Below are positions 1-11,921 of a stretch of 64,000 nt of DNA, one piece after another (position 1 is the stretch's first letter; each line of letters begins with the position of its first letter). Under the pieces are notes generated by a model, which saw only the letters and a program-made list of their open reading frames with translations, did no database searches and had not been told where the DNA came from. Location: NCBI GenBank assembly GCA_020081605.1, contig JAHREC010000062.1:4645758-4709757 (forward strand), written 5' to 3'. This DNA is from Albifimbria verrucaria. Taxonomy: Eukaryota > Ascomycota > Sordariomycetes > Hypocreales > Stachybotryaceae. Position numbers and translations under genes: made by a program.

Positions 1-1350
1 TATTACTGTCATAGTCGCGAATAGCCAAATCACAGGAAATTTGAGCCTTGCTCATAAAAAGTGGTAAATTCGTAATGGGGAAAAGTATTATTGCCATGTT
101 TGATCGCCTCTACCTTAACATCTAGTGGACAATTCGAGAAGCGTTAGTGGTGCTAAAAGACCAGAGTGTATCCCTAGAGTAATTACTATGATTAACAGTT
201 CGCTCAGTCGTTCAGAATGACAACCAATGTTGTGTCATAAGGATACCGCAGCTACCAGCCATGCCTTAACTGACTCGCAAATAACCCCATGTCAGCAGCA
301 AACGTTCGCGCTTTGTATTATCAGTGGATAGACTAGCTAACATTTTCAAGCAAGTAGTACAATTTAAATCAATGCGTCAAGTCATCTAAGTTAAAATGGA
401 GTTATTTCGTCAAAATGTGCTGCCTGATTTTCTTCGGAGCCATTCAATCGTCTGTGACCCATGAAACTGACAATCTATCTCTGTTGATGCCCTACTCTCA
501 TCCTACAGTCCTAGGCTTCATCGGAGTAATTCCGTTGGCATAGTTGGGGCCACGGCCCGTGCCGTAGACGAAGCGAACCATATCGTAGGTAATTGGATAC
601 ATCAATCAGATCGATCGATCCAAGTATTCACCGTTTCTGCGAAGCATTTAATGTACAGGACACTATTGATGGTCCGCAGAAGCTGTTGGCATGAAGACCA
701 ATAAGGAGGTGCAGTTTTTCACCCTGGCTCTTCTTAATGTAGTCAGGTGAGGCTTGCCTGACGGTGAGGCTTGCATGAAAAAAGGAACGGTGGTTTTGAT
801 TGGAACGCTATGAGCAGTGCAACCCTAGAGAGCGTATGAGGAGATTGCTCGCTTACTTTTGTGCAACGTAACTGCAATCTCAGCATGCATGTGTGTGCTA
901 ATGAAGGGCATGGCCCGAAAAGCGCCGACCCCGGGAACGTATCCCATTAGTCGTTTTACCTCAACCCAATCCTTTTGACTCTTTATCTCGTTTGCGGCTT
1001 GGAGAACATGCATGCATTCCTAACGGATGCCAACAGTAATATGTCCCCGAAACGCCACTACTTAGCGCTGTAACGGTCTTCATCAAATACGGTGTGTCTC
1101 AAGTGAGGGAAACGCATATGCTCATGTGGCCGTGCAGGTAAGCCTGCCGCTGAGCTTCGCGATATGGTGAGATGGCGGAATAAACTGGTTTATGACAGTT
1201 GAGTAAGTCGTGGAAAGGTGTGTGAGGTCTCAGAGAGTAAGGCGGTCAATTCGCTCGATTTTCTATAAAGATGTGTGGTCCAGTTCATGTAAATATGCGA
1301 CTCTTTATTGCAGGTTCAAGCACCCAGTCGTTACTGCTCATCAAGTAGCC
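1..1350. other. Intergenic, no gene recognised
   Basis: No open frame here resembles a protein family, and the longest ATG frame (62 codons at 825-1013, minus) has no supporting feature. The stretch holds the upstream region of the galactose oxidase gene, a short palindrome (CACGG-C-CCGTG, 551-561) and a small repeat/hairpin at 742-774. Confidence 0.6.
742..774. repeat. 12-bp direct repeat with overlapping hairpin
   Basis: The 12-mer GGTGAGGCTTGC occurs at 746-757 and again at 763-774. GTCAGG at 742-747 is complementary to CCTGAC at 757-762, so the first copy can also fold as a hairpin. It lies about 600 bp upstream of the galactose oxidase start. No function is evident. Confidence 0.5.
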
Positions 1351-3326
1351 ATGGCGCACTTTTCGCTCTCGTATTGCCTTTTATACGGTCTATCTCTTTT
1401 CTCTGGCACTGTCTATTCACAGCAGAGCTTTCCTTGGGCAACTCCCATAAGTCGGTCGGGTTGGACGGCCTCTGCCAACAGCTTTCAGCCTGGTTTCGAA
1501 CCCTCCAAAGTATTTGATGGGAACGCGAGCACATTTTGGCACACAGCAAACTCGCCTGAAACAGCTCCACTACCACATCAGCTTACCATTGATTTGCAAA
1601 AACGATGGGTTGTCACGGGAATATCATACCAACCTCGCTCGGATTCTAGCCAAAGTGGCATAATTGCTAAACATAATGTTGCCATAAGCGACGATGGTTC
1701 CAGTTGGAGAACTGTAACTGAGGGGTTCTATTTGCCGGATAACACGCTCAAATACAGCTTCTTTACGGCCAGCACTGCCAGATATATCCGCCTCACTGCC
1801 TTGAGTGAAATCTCAGGAAATCAATGGGCAAGCGCAGCAGAAGTCCAAATCTACACCCCAAGCCCAGCTGTGGCTGTGGCTGATTTTGTACCAGTACCCC
1901 GTCACAAGGAAAATGGGGACCAACGATACAGTTGCCCGTGGTACCAGCTGCTGCATTTATAACCACTGACCACAATGTGGTTTTCTGGTCAGCTCATCGA
2001 ACCGACACATTCCCCGGGGCACTGGAGGAACTTACACTGCTACATACACACTTTCCTCGGGGAACATACAGACGGCTCAAGTCACGAACATAAAGCATGA
2101 TATGTTCTGTCCCGGTAGTTCAATTAATGACCAAGGACAAGTCATCGTCACTGGAGGCAATGATGAAGCTAGAAGTAGTGTTTATAGTCCAGCAACAGGT
2201 GCCTGGACCTCGCTTGCAAACATGAACAGACCTCGTGGGTACCACTCTTCTGCTACCCTTGCAGACGGAAAATTATTTGTTATCGGCGGGTCATGGAGTG
2301 GTGAGGTCGGCAATAAACACGGCGAGATCTATAATCCTGTTGCCAACACCTGGACAAAACTTGACGGCTGTAACGTCACTCGTATTCAAACCGGTGACCC
2401 TGCCGGTCCCTACAAGTCAGACAACCATGCATGGTTGTTCGCCTGAAATCAAATTTGATCTTCAATGCTGGGCCTAGCACCCGCATGACATGGTTCAATG
2501 TGACAGGAGGGGGATCGTGGAAGGAGGGTGGCACACGCGGCACCGACACCGACTCCATGTCTGGAATTGCTGCCATGTACGATGCAGAGAAAGGGTTGAT
2601 TGTCACTGCAGGGGGCACAACTCAGTATGCTGGCACACCAAGTACAAAAATACGCACATCATCCAGCTTGGCAACATCAATGAGCCAGCTACGGTAACTC
2701 GAGTTGCGGACATGACGTATGCACGGACATATCACAATAGCGTCATTCTTCCAAACGGAAAAGTCCTTGTCATTGGCGGCCAATCTTTCGCTCGTAATTT
2801 CCAGGATACAAATGCAATCCTCCCAACTGAGCTCTTCGACCCAGATACCAAGACATGGTCCGTGGTGGCTCCTGTTAGTATCCCTCGGACTTACCACAGT
2901 GTCGCTTTGCTCCTACCAGATGCCACAGTAATCTCTGGTGGCGGAGGTCTTTGCGGCAAGGGATGTAAGGAGAACCATCCAGATGCTCAAATCTGGACAC
3001 CGCCATACCTGCTGAAGTCTGATGGAAGCGCGGCTGTACGCCCTCGTATAGTTTCAGTTTCGACAGCAACGTTGAAGCCTGGCGCCACTATTCAAATAAC
3101 GACTGATTCTGCTGCTACTTTCTCGCTTATTCGTTATGGCTCTACAACGCATACGGTTAATACTGATCAGCGTCGCATTATACTCAAGACTACAGCGTCA
3201 GGTTTGACGTACACCGCCACTCTACCAAGCGATCCTGGTATCTTGCTTTCAGGACCTTGGATGCTCTTTGCCCTCAACGGAAATGGAGTTCCCAGTATTG
3301 CAAAGATGATTCGAGTAACCCTATAG
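1351..3326 (+). CDS. gaoA: Secreted galactose oxidase (AA5_2), frame broken at four sites
   Basis: This is a copper-radical oxidase of the Fusarium galactose oxidase type, which oxidises the C6 hydroxyl of galactose to an aldehyde and releases H2O2 outside the cell. The corrected model is about 659 residues, close to the roughly 680 of the known precursor. Order: signal peptide (residues 1-24), N-terminal galactose-binding F5/8-type domain (about 30-165), then the kelch propeller. The cofactor residues are present: Cys254 in HDMFCPG, Tyr298 in RGYHSS, the stacking Trp316 in GGSWSG, the second Tyr-His in PRTYHS and the His of THTVNTDQRR. The Cys-Tyr and Tyr-Trp spacings (44 and 18) match the characterised enzyme, so galactose oxidase fits better than a generic AA5 alcohol oxidase. 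Single bases appear lost at 1897-1900 (C run), 2012-2019 (C/G runs), about 2445 (G) and 2646-2650 (A run). No intron is seen. The start is the first ATG that gives a signal peptide. Confidence 0.9.
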
Positions 3327-3737
3327 GGGAGCCCTCTGATGATTATGGAGAACAACAAGGAAGAGTACCTGATGTCACGAATCACAAGCAACGCTTTTTG
3401 TCTTCTTCTAAAGTTTTCATTTCTCTCGCAATGCGGAATTCAATCTGAAATGGTTGATGGTTTGGTGAATACTCAGATATTATTAGGGACTCGCGCAGTA
3501 CTCATAGGTCAAATCCCAGGACCGCAAGCAATTCATATAGCTTAAGCGTCGAGGCTTCCTTACTTGCAGTTCCATACGTAGGAGAGCCTAGTTCGCGGTG
3601 GTATCAATATACGTTTCTGACTCAAAAGACTTCATGGGAGTAGAAGCACAATTCATTCGGGTGACCAACAAGTGCAGATAATGACATTATAAAATTGTGG
3701 CTAAGATAACCAGATACACTTTGAAACCGTTCGGAGC
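3327..3737. other. Intergenic between convergent genes
   Basis: Shared 3' region of the galactose oxidase gene (plus) and the glyoxalase-fold gene (minus). I see nothing else in it. Confidence 0.6.
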
Positions 3738-4452
3738 TTAGACTCCCGCAACTTGAGGCTGGATCTCGATAACATTGCCATCGGGATCGCTGATATAAAT
3801 AAACTCCTTGTTGATCTGACTGCTGAGTCCTTCAATCATTCGGCGCTCCTCAACGCTGATGTGTGCCCAAACTTCAGGCGGAAAACCATTGGACATTGCG
3901 ATCTTGCCTTCACTGGGAGTAGGGTCGCCAGTATTCTTTAGAATCTCAACATCCTTCATAGCCTCAAGACGTGCTTGGGTGGCTTTGACATCCGGAACGA
4001 CTATTCCTAAGTGGCCCAGGGTGTTGGACTTTTCACTCGACGCAGGAGATGTCTATTCGGGACGTTGAGCTCAATCATCTCAATCAAGCCAGCATTGTTG
4101 TTCTTCTCCCGGTTCAACTCTTCCGTCTTCTGATATCCAGTCCCATTCCTGCCACCCTGGGTATGACCTAGGTAGGCGATTTTCATATGTTCGGTTGCAG
4201 GGAGAGTAAAAAGCTCGCGGAAGCCAAGAACTTTGGTGTAGAACTCAATAGACTTAGTCAAATTGTGAACATTGAGTGAAAGGTGGTTGAGAAAATAGCC
4301 GACGGTGGCAGGATCTGATGGTGTATCCGGGCCTGGTATAGGGTAGGCCCGCTTGGATCCCGTGCAATTGCATCGGGGTCACAACTGATGACAGGAGAAA
4401 CGTAACAGGAGAGTGTAAGACATATAGCCGCAATGTGAGTAGGTGGAATCAT
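3738..4452 (-). CDS. Secreted glyoxalase I-like VOC protein, frame broken at two sites
   Basis: A vicinal-oxygen-chelate protein resembling lactoylglutathione lyase, about 238 residues once two single-base gaps are closed (near 4346-4350 and 4030-4033). The start at 4452 gives a hydrophobic N-terminus of about 23 residues that looks like a signal peptide, followed by a Pro/Asp-rich linker and the glyoxalase fold. The four usual metal ligands can be placed: His in NHLSLNVHNL, Glu in MIELNV, His in LGHLGIVVPD and Glu in DGNVIEIQPQ, and the family motif SIEFYTKVLGF follows the first. Glyoxalase I is normally cytosolic and uses methylglyoxal-glutathione adducts, so the leader is odd. Substrate is unknown. 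It is convergent with the galactose oxidase gene. Confidence 0.8.
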
Positions 4453-7172
4453 TTTGGATAAGACTTGGAAAACAATAATAACCTGATGAGTCTATAAGGG
4501 AGCTGGTGTTGGAAAGGAGCGATGGCGAGCAGAGAATGCCAAAGCCCTGGGGACGAACTCTTAAGAACATTTATCACAGAAACTTTGTCACGTTATTCAA
4601 CTGCTTTGATGCAGTGCCAGTGCAACTATCTACACTTTACGTCCGTACCATATGTCTTTGAATATGTACGTGTGCGCATAATTTCCTGACATCCGTATGA
4701 AGTGTGTTATAGTCCTCTTGATGGATTGTGGCGGGCGTGTTTAATAACAGGGATCTGTGCTTATACATCTCGCTTCGGATTTATCTTCGTCATGTGTAAG
4801 CTTTTCTGTTGGTTGACACTGGGAAGTACCAAATTGAATGCCGCTGATCGACGGTTGAATAATTGGGGTCCTTGACTAGCAAACGGGGCTGTTGGTACCT
4901 TTTCGGACAGTAAACCCTCTATTCAGTGTATTAACGCACATCGACCAGGGGTGGCCCACAGTTTGTTGATACGTGATGACAGTGGCGCAGCGCGTGTCGC
5001 GTTTACTTGATGGGTGAGTTGTAGGAAAGATTAGAAGGATGTACGCAGTAGTGGAGGCTGTAAGCAGTCTATGCATAGCATGTTTCTTAGCCAAGCCATA
5101 AAATCTTTTAACTACAACAATATGTCACACCTTCCTCTATCAAGGTCTTGAATCCTATTTCTCCCGTGATCAGCAGAGCACGCCTTCATCTCGGTTTAAG
5201 TCAGGCATATTCTTGCTCCAGTCCACTGTTTCTCTGTAATCCTGACAGTTTGTAAGCTAATTGCGTGGGGCAATCTGAGCATTTTTCTCGCTTCGGGCTA
5301 ACTCACCAGGACTCTTGATAACTACGGCCGTAACTTGGTCTTACTCCTTCTCCTACTTCGAATTCTTGATACTATTTCAGGCATGGCGGTGTAGATAGAG
5401 ACAACCCTCGCTGTCTATCTGTGTCAATCACGAATTGCCCAAGCCATCAGCAGGTTCTAATGATTTCATCCGCATCCAGCTTATTACATGGGCATCGCTG
5501 TTTCCCAGACGTTTAAAGATATATGGAGTGATTCGCTAGTGACTTATGGAGTTCTTTTGCACAATAGTTGGATACAATTACAACGCCTTGCTCAATTGCA
5601 CTTTTCCATCATTTCCAGGAAACGACTCTTAATTATTCGTGAGCCTGACGTCAAAACAAGGGCAGTGAAAAAGCGACAGATTGCTGTGCTGCTTTGTCTA
5701 GACGTTTAAATTTATTGAGTGTCTGACAAATACTGACTTCCTCTGTATCCTAGCAAATTACGCCTCTGGAACTCTCTATTAATTTTAGTACAGTTCATCA
5801 TGGTGTTAGGATCGGAAACGGTGTCTTCGGTCCCCGGGTCACGAAAGTCAAATGTGATTGATGGAGATATGATAGGTGCTAAGTGTCCAGGTCGCTTAAT
5901 CTCAATAGTAGAGACACTAGACATTTGCTTAAGTGGTTAAGGATGTAATGAGTTGAAAGAGCAGAGCAGATCGATCTGTCAAGGATAAACAAGTGATCTT
6001 CTTTGCCATAACAAACTTTCATCACCAACCATTTTTGGAGTCATTTGGTACGGCGGTATTAATCACTAAAACTATGGCCAGCTCCATCCACGTCCAATTT
6101 CTCTGTACACATTTTATTTTAGTACACTTCATTTACAACCTAAATCACAACATATTCGTCGATCAGGCATAAGAAAATTAGTGGTCTGATGAAATCACCA
6201 ATTACCATAAATTATGATGCAGTGAAGCTTTGCTTATTTCTCTCGGAGGTTCAGGGTAAAGCTCCTCGAATCGCGGTGTCACTTACTTGGCGTTCTTTGG
6301 ACAAATAAAGTTTGGGAACTGCCGTAATTACTGCCTCGTGTTAATCTCGCGGCATGATGAAAATCTGGCGACTGGTAGAAAACATTCCTTATTATTAACC
6401 CGAAAAGCCCGCTGGTAGATGAGAGATGTGCAATGTGGGCCTTCTAGTCTCACAACTTCGTCACTCAAGATCAAACAATGCTGATTATGTCGTAAGCATT
6501 GACCATCAAATTGAGTCCGTTTGGATCTTGTTAAAAGAAACAATACCCATTCGTCCCCATTTCCAGAGTAAAGTCTGGTTTCATATAGGGTTGATCATTT
6601 TGGGAGGTCCACCATTGAAACGCACTACCGAGGATTCCCTTCGTGTAGTCAAGATAGGGCAATCAACAGTTCGGACAATTAGTCCGAGCTATACGCATGA
6701 AATGCTCATTCAGCTGGGCATTTTCAAAAACTACTATCTCTTCTAAGGAAACCATCGCAGCATTATTACAGCGCTTCTTGCATTAGACGTTTGCTTCAAC
6801 GCTTTCAGGTTTGATGCGGAAGTGCATTCTCCGTCTAAAGAATTCTAAAAATCCACCAACTAGGATTGGAGACTTGGCATAGCTCGCTCAGACCCACCAT
6901 TATCCACTCCCGATCACACTACCGTCTCCTCCGGTTGGTGGAAACCAAGCATAATAGTGAAGCAGGCATCTTGCTCAACCATCCTTAATTTTATACGAAA
7001 GCTAACAGTTGCCAAGGTCGCGTCATATCGGAGCGCAAACACATCAATAGCTCGAGTTTGTAGTGTAGGACCGGAGAGGACTATTAGATATAGTAGGATA
7101 CTCCCCATGTGGAAATCGTAGAGTGAGCGAACCATAGTTGCTTCTGTACATCCAAGTTCAATTAAGCTCAAG
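4453..7172. other. Long intergenic region, no gene recognised
   Basis: About 2.7 kb. Open frames are short (at most 110 codons, 6914-7246 minus, which overlaps the next gene's start) and none has a recognisable domain or signal peptide. The minus frame at 5712-5924 (70 codons) is the least random in composition but has no support. The right end is the promoter of the PL9 gene. Confidence 0.6.
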
Positions 7173-8444
7173 ATGGTCCAAATGCACTTCTCAGGCCTAG
7201 CTGTCCTTGGTGCCACGTTGGTGGCCAAGGCCCATGCTAAGGACATCTATGTGTCGCCGACTGGAACTGGCACTGGCTCCTCCACGTCGCCTTATGGCTC
7301 CATACAGTCTGCTGTAAACGCTGCTGTAGCTGGTGACACGATTCTGCTGCGAGCCGGTACCTATAAGCCCACTACCAACATTCAAATCACGAAGAGCGGC
7401 ACACGCACAGCTCCCATCACCCTACGATCATATCAGAAAGAGAAGGTCGTTATTGATGGCGAAGATCTGCCTGGGTGAGTTTCTTGTCAGAGTAACAGAA
7501 TAAAGCTAACTTTCCAAGAACTCCCTACGGACTGGACCAGTCATTGCCCAACAAGGAGCGCGGAATCCTTCATATTGAGAAAGGCAACTACTGGAAATTT
7601 TACAACCTGGAGTATGTGCTCTAGCAGCAATATAATTATATCTCTAACCTGTTCCAGGTTGATTAACGGTCCCTACGGAGTCTACTCTCGCGATTCGTCC
7701 CATAATTTCTATGAGCTCCTCTCCACTCATGACAACTACGAAACTGGTTTCCAGCTCCAGGGAACCGCTTCCAATAACACGGTCCTTTATCTCGATTCGT
7801 ACCGTAACCGTGATCCCAGGAAGAATGGCGAGTCTGCCGATGGCTTCGCATGCAAAGAAGGCTCCGGAGAGGGTAATGTACTGCGCAATGCCCGACTCTG
7901 GGATAATGTCGATGACGGTCTGGACCTCTTCATGTTTGGTTCGCCAGTGACCATCGAGGAGGTTTACGCCTGGGGCAATGGCTTCAACCGCTGGGGTTTC
8001 AGCGACTTCAATGGCGATGGCAATGGTTACAAGCTCGGAATTACAGACAACCCGCCCGCGAATCACATTGTCCGTAACTCGATGGCTTGGGGCAACGCAA
8101 AGAAGGGATTTATTGACAACGGAAACCCGGGCAGTTTAACTGTTGAGAGGAACACCGCATGGAACAATGGTGATAACGGATTCAACTTCCGCAGCTCATC
8201 ATCATCTATCAAAGCGAATATCGCAACCAAGAACGTCAACGCACAGGTCAGCTTGACTGGGCCTGTCAAGGCCTCAGGAAATTCGTGGCAGGTCGGAGGA
8301 AATTGGGCCGACAGTGCATTCAAGAGCACTGATCCGTCGATACTCAAGGGTGCTCGTGGTGCTGACGGAAGAGTCCCAGCAAGCGACTTTTTGGTGCCTG
8401 TCTCAAACCAGGCGATTGGTGCCACCACTCGTCAGGACGTTTGA
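7173..8444 (+). CDS. Pectate lyase, PL9 family, intact
   Basis: An extracellular endo-pectate lyase cleaving homogalacturonan by beta-elimination. Exons are 7173-7474, 7519-7611 and 7658-8444, with GT-AG introns of 44 and 46 nt, giving 393 residues. A signal peptide ends near Ala22 (before KDIYVSP); a second ATG at 7182 could also serve. The rest is a right-handed parallel beta-helix rich in Asn and Gly. PL9 landmarks are visible: ADGFACKEGSGEGN around residues 190-203, the calcium-binding DNVDDGLDLF around 213-222, and GNGYKLG around 252-258, whose Lys corresponds to the catalytic base in characterised PL9 enzymes. The frame is uninterrupted, unlike most neighbours. With the PL3 gene 1.7 kb downstream it forms a same-strand pectinase pair. 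Confidence 0.92.
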
Positions 8445-10151
8445 CTAAACGGAACAAGAAGCGCACCCTAGGCCAATACACGGTCAAAGTTCTGTATCTA
8501 TTTCTTAATGTTTCTTTGTCATTATTTTAACTGATTTACATTTATCCTGTTCCCGATTATCTGCGTATACAAATCCTGGAATGAAGCCCTGACCTCTCAG
8601 CCCGCAAATGGGCCAATTCATATCTGAGATAGGTAGCAATTCATATGACTTTCTTTTCCCTGATTATAGTTTGCAGCCCCTGTGCGGTAGAGATACAGTG
8701 TTGTCTGACATTTTGTTTTCGCAGTGTCATTGATAGCATCCGGCCAGGCAACTAAGAAAGAGATAGTGACTATCAAGACAATAGAACGTCCATTTAGTTA
8801 ATCAAACACTGGCAAAATCTCAGATCGTCACAATAAAATGTAAAAGCACTGTAAGAAGAAATAAGCCGTGCCGCTGATGGATGATACATGTAATATGAGC
8901 ATATGCTCCAGGCTTTTGCCCCTAGTACAAGTGCACCCTATGACCCTCTGAACGAAATATTCTTGCGACGCTTGGAAATACGTCTACAAGCTCCGTAGAT
9001 AGTTCCCACTTGAAAATAACATTCTCGTATGTGCTGATTGCTCTTTAAGGCCCCATGGCTGTGTAATCCTTGTGGCGACCTTAAGTTCACTATACAATAC
9101 AAGTGACAGGTCAGGTTTGAAAATGCCTAGTCCATAGGCAACTCCTGAATTTTGGCCACCCCAAAAGGAGGTGGCAATCAGCAGAACAATTATCCACTTC
9201 CCTCAAGCATTGGCATATCACTCAACCCACTACCGTATTAGGTGGAGGCTTGTTTGCTTGAAATAAGTCCCCACACCCATCAAACATCATTTTATATGGC
9301 AGTGGGTTGCACTCGCAGACAACTTTAATGCCGATGCTTAATTATCTTAAAAGCTTCTTTTCCACGTGTTTCTACGTTGTGATGGGCCGAAATGTGCTAG
9401 CCTACCAACCCCTGTATCATTCCCCCTAAATGTGTAACGGACCAACGCTTAGTATCTCTCCTCTAACCCTAACGAGGCAAGGTGAATAGACGTAGTCAGA
9501 GAAGATTATGGTCGACAAGGAGGCATACGAGAAGCCAGCAGTTCTTCAAGATCGTTCGCCGTGTTCAAAATGCTTGTACCGGAGAAGTCGCTCCGACAAA
9601 CTGATAGCGATGCCATGGCACCGAGCCTCTCCCTGAAACCAATGTTATGAATGACACATTGGGCAGGTTGCTATGTGTGAAGTAAACATCTTGGACGCAT
9701 TCATGGAATTTGGGTGCAATCGGGGTCCGGGTTAGAAGAAGCCGATGGAGCGGTCATACTTCCAGATGATCTAGCTCATCTCCGAAAACCCGTGCTAGGG
9801 GTTATAGTGGTCATCTAGAATCTAATGCGCCGACCAGTACCGTACCCTCTAACACGCTACGACTGTAGCGCTACCATCCCCATTGAGACTGGTTCCGTTT
9901 GGAGTTGTCATTTCCACGAAAACCACTGTAAAAGGTTTTAGGTTGGGGATCCGGGAGGATGACAAGCATGGCATGGTGATAAGAAGACCTTCCTCGCCCA
10001 TATAAGTCTTGTTTTGCCGGATACCTCACTCAATTGCATTCCTTCTTCCATCCAGTCTTCAGGGACAAGTCATTCTTTATCAATACTCAATAATTCCACG
10101 CTCTTTTCTATCCAACAATCTCTACGTTTATCTCGTAATCTAATCTTCAAG
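8445..10151. other. Intergenic between the two pectate lyase genes
   Basis: About 1.7 kb without a credible open frame. It contains the 3' end of the PL9 gene and the promoter and leader of the PL3 gene, including a TATA-like element at 10001-10006. Confidence 0.6.
10001..10006 (+). promoter_or_regulatory. TATA-like element of the PL3 pectate lyase gene
   Basis: TATAAG in a CATATAAG context, 146 bp upstream of the PL3 start codon, with a pyrimidine- and A-rich leader between them. Position and sequence fit a fungal core promoter, but the transcription start is not shown. Confidence 0.4.
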
Positions 10152-10970
10152 ATGAAGGTCACTACCCTCCTCCTTGCCACCGTTGCAGGTGTTTCTGCTA
10201 TTACCACCACTCTTCCTAAGTCTGCTGGTGCCACCGCTGTGCCTACCGCTATTCCCGTCAAGGGGTCTTACGATGGAAAGATGAAGCGCTTCGAGCGCAG
10301 TCGTATGTTTTCCATGAATCTGAATCTTGCATAATGCTTACACGTCCGTAGCCTCAACCTGCAAGGAACAGCAGGAGACTGGCGAAAAGGATGCCTCTTT
10401 CATTCTTGAGGATGGTGCCACCCTTTCTAACGTCATTATTGGTGCTACATCTGGCGAGGGTGTTCACTGCAAGGGCAAATGGTGAGTACTTCCGGTGCAC
10501 TCTTTTGAACCTATCTAATCATCAATGATAGCACTTTGAACAATGTTTGGTGGGTCGATGTTTGCGAGGACGCTGCTACCTTCAAGCATACCTCCGGCTC
10601 TTCTACTGTCAACGGCGGTGGCGCTTTCAAGGCCTCTGACAAGGTTTTCCAATTCAATGGCAAGGGCACGCTGAATGTCAATGATTTCTTCGTCAAGGAC
10701 TACGGCAAGCTTTTCCGCAGCTGTGGAAACTGCAAGAACAATGGCGGCCCACGCAACATCAACATCAAGAATGTCATTGCAAAGAATGGTGGTGAGCTCT
10801 GCGGTATCAACAGCAACTATGGCGATGTCTGCAAAATCACCAACTCTTGCCAGGATAGCAACAAGAGCTGCAGCCGCTATGAAGGCAACTCTAATGGCAA
10901 GGAGCCCAAGAAGCTGGGATCTGGCCATGATGGAAAGAACTGTATCCTCTCTGGATTCAGCAAATGCTAA
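10152..10970 (+). CDS. Pectate lyase, PL3 family, intact
   Basis: A small secreted pectate lyase of the type known from Fusarium (pelA group). Exons are 10152-10302, 10352-10481 and 10532-10970; introns of 49 and 50 nt have GTATGT and GTGAGT donors. The product is 239 residues, near the usual length of about 240. The N-terminus [16 protein letters not shown] is a clear signal peptide. Family features include the Cys-rich beta-helix core, the [14 protein letters not shown] segment, CGNCKNNGG, and the terminal GFSKC. The upstream in-frame ATG at 10014 would put a long unlikely tail before the signal peptide, so I chose 10152. No frame breaks. Confidence 0.93.
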
Positions 10971-11921
10971 GGACATAGGGTCATCCCGCAGACGTACCGC
11001 GGTGTTCACAGATGCTGGACATAAGTGTTGATTAAAAACCTTCTCTTCTCGGTGACTAGTTCATATAATTGTACATTATTACTTCACTCGTTTCGTGTGT
11101 TCCAAGTGATTTCCAAATGCATCATTTACATTTCGTTGTTAATGAAATGCCTCAATGGTCCTACTCTAGAACCTCAATTCAATTTTTTTTTTTTTTTTTT
11201 TCATTGAACCAACGGGCAATGGTAGGAATAAGGTAAATACTCATGTTGCTTGAAGTGGTTGGAGATGCTATGGCACCGAAGCTCATGGAGCTGATGAAGT
11301 CATGGTGCGAAGTACCAGGACCACTAAGACTCATATCATTCATTGGGTGCTCCTTTGTGCTTCATGGTTTGAACTCATAGAGACTTCTAACTTGACTCGT
11401 GATACATTTCGTCCTCTACTATTAAATTAAAGAAATCATCGTTTCATTTGGCGGAACCAGGATAATGCCGCGAGGCAGCCGCAATGTTCCCATGCAGCCT
11501 ACTATGGTACCTGGCGATTGAGGCATGGGCCATAAACTGCACCTATAGATTCCAACACAAATTGTAGAAAACTCGCCTTGACGTTCGATCATGTCCCAAA
11601 GTATCCACCGTCGACATCTAGACAGTTACTTCCAAAGAAGTACACAGCTTGGGCCGTCTATGAACACGCTCCGCAAGCCGTATATTGTAGTTCTTAGTTG
11701 TATTTCAAGTCTTTGTGTGGGGTTTGCTTTGTGAATGGCTAGTGGAGCGATCAGCGCTATATCCATCCAATAGTGCGTGCGCTCAGTCAACTCCAAACTA
11801 GTTCTACCCAGTTTCGTTTGAGGTATTATTTCAAGCCGTACTATGGGCCAACAACATCTTTACACTCGAGTCGCCAACGGGCCCTTCCTTCTCGCGCGGT
11901 TTGCGATCGTTTGATTCAACT
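10971..11921. other. Intergenic, contains a poly(T) tract
   Basis: 3' flank of the PL3 gene and 5' flank of the hydantoinase gene. ACCGCGGT, a short palindrome, sits about 30 bp after the PL3 stop. No gene recognised. Confidence 0.55.
11183..11201 (+). repeat. Homopolymer T tract
   Basis: A run of 19 T. In an assembly with apparent homopolymer errors its true length is uncertain. Confidence 0.8.

Noticed and set aside
5712..5924. 70-codon minus-strand frame of plausible composition
   Set aside because: No domain or neighbouring exon; frames of this length occur by chance in 2.7 kb of spacer.
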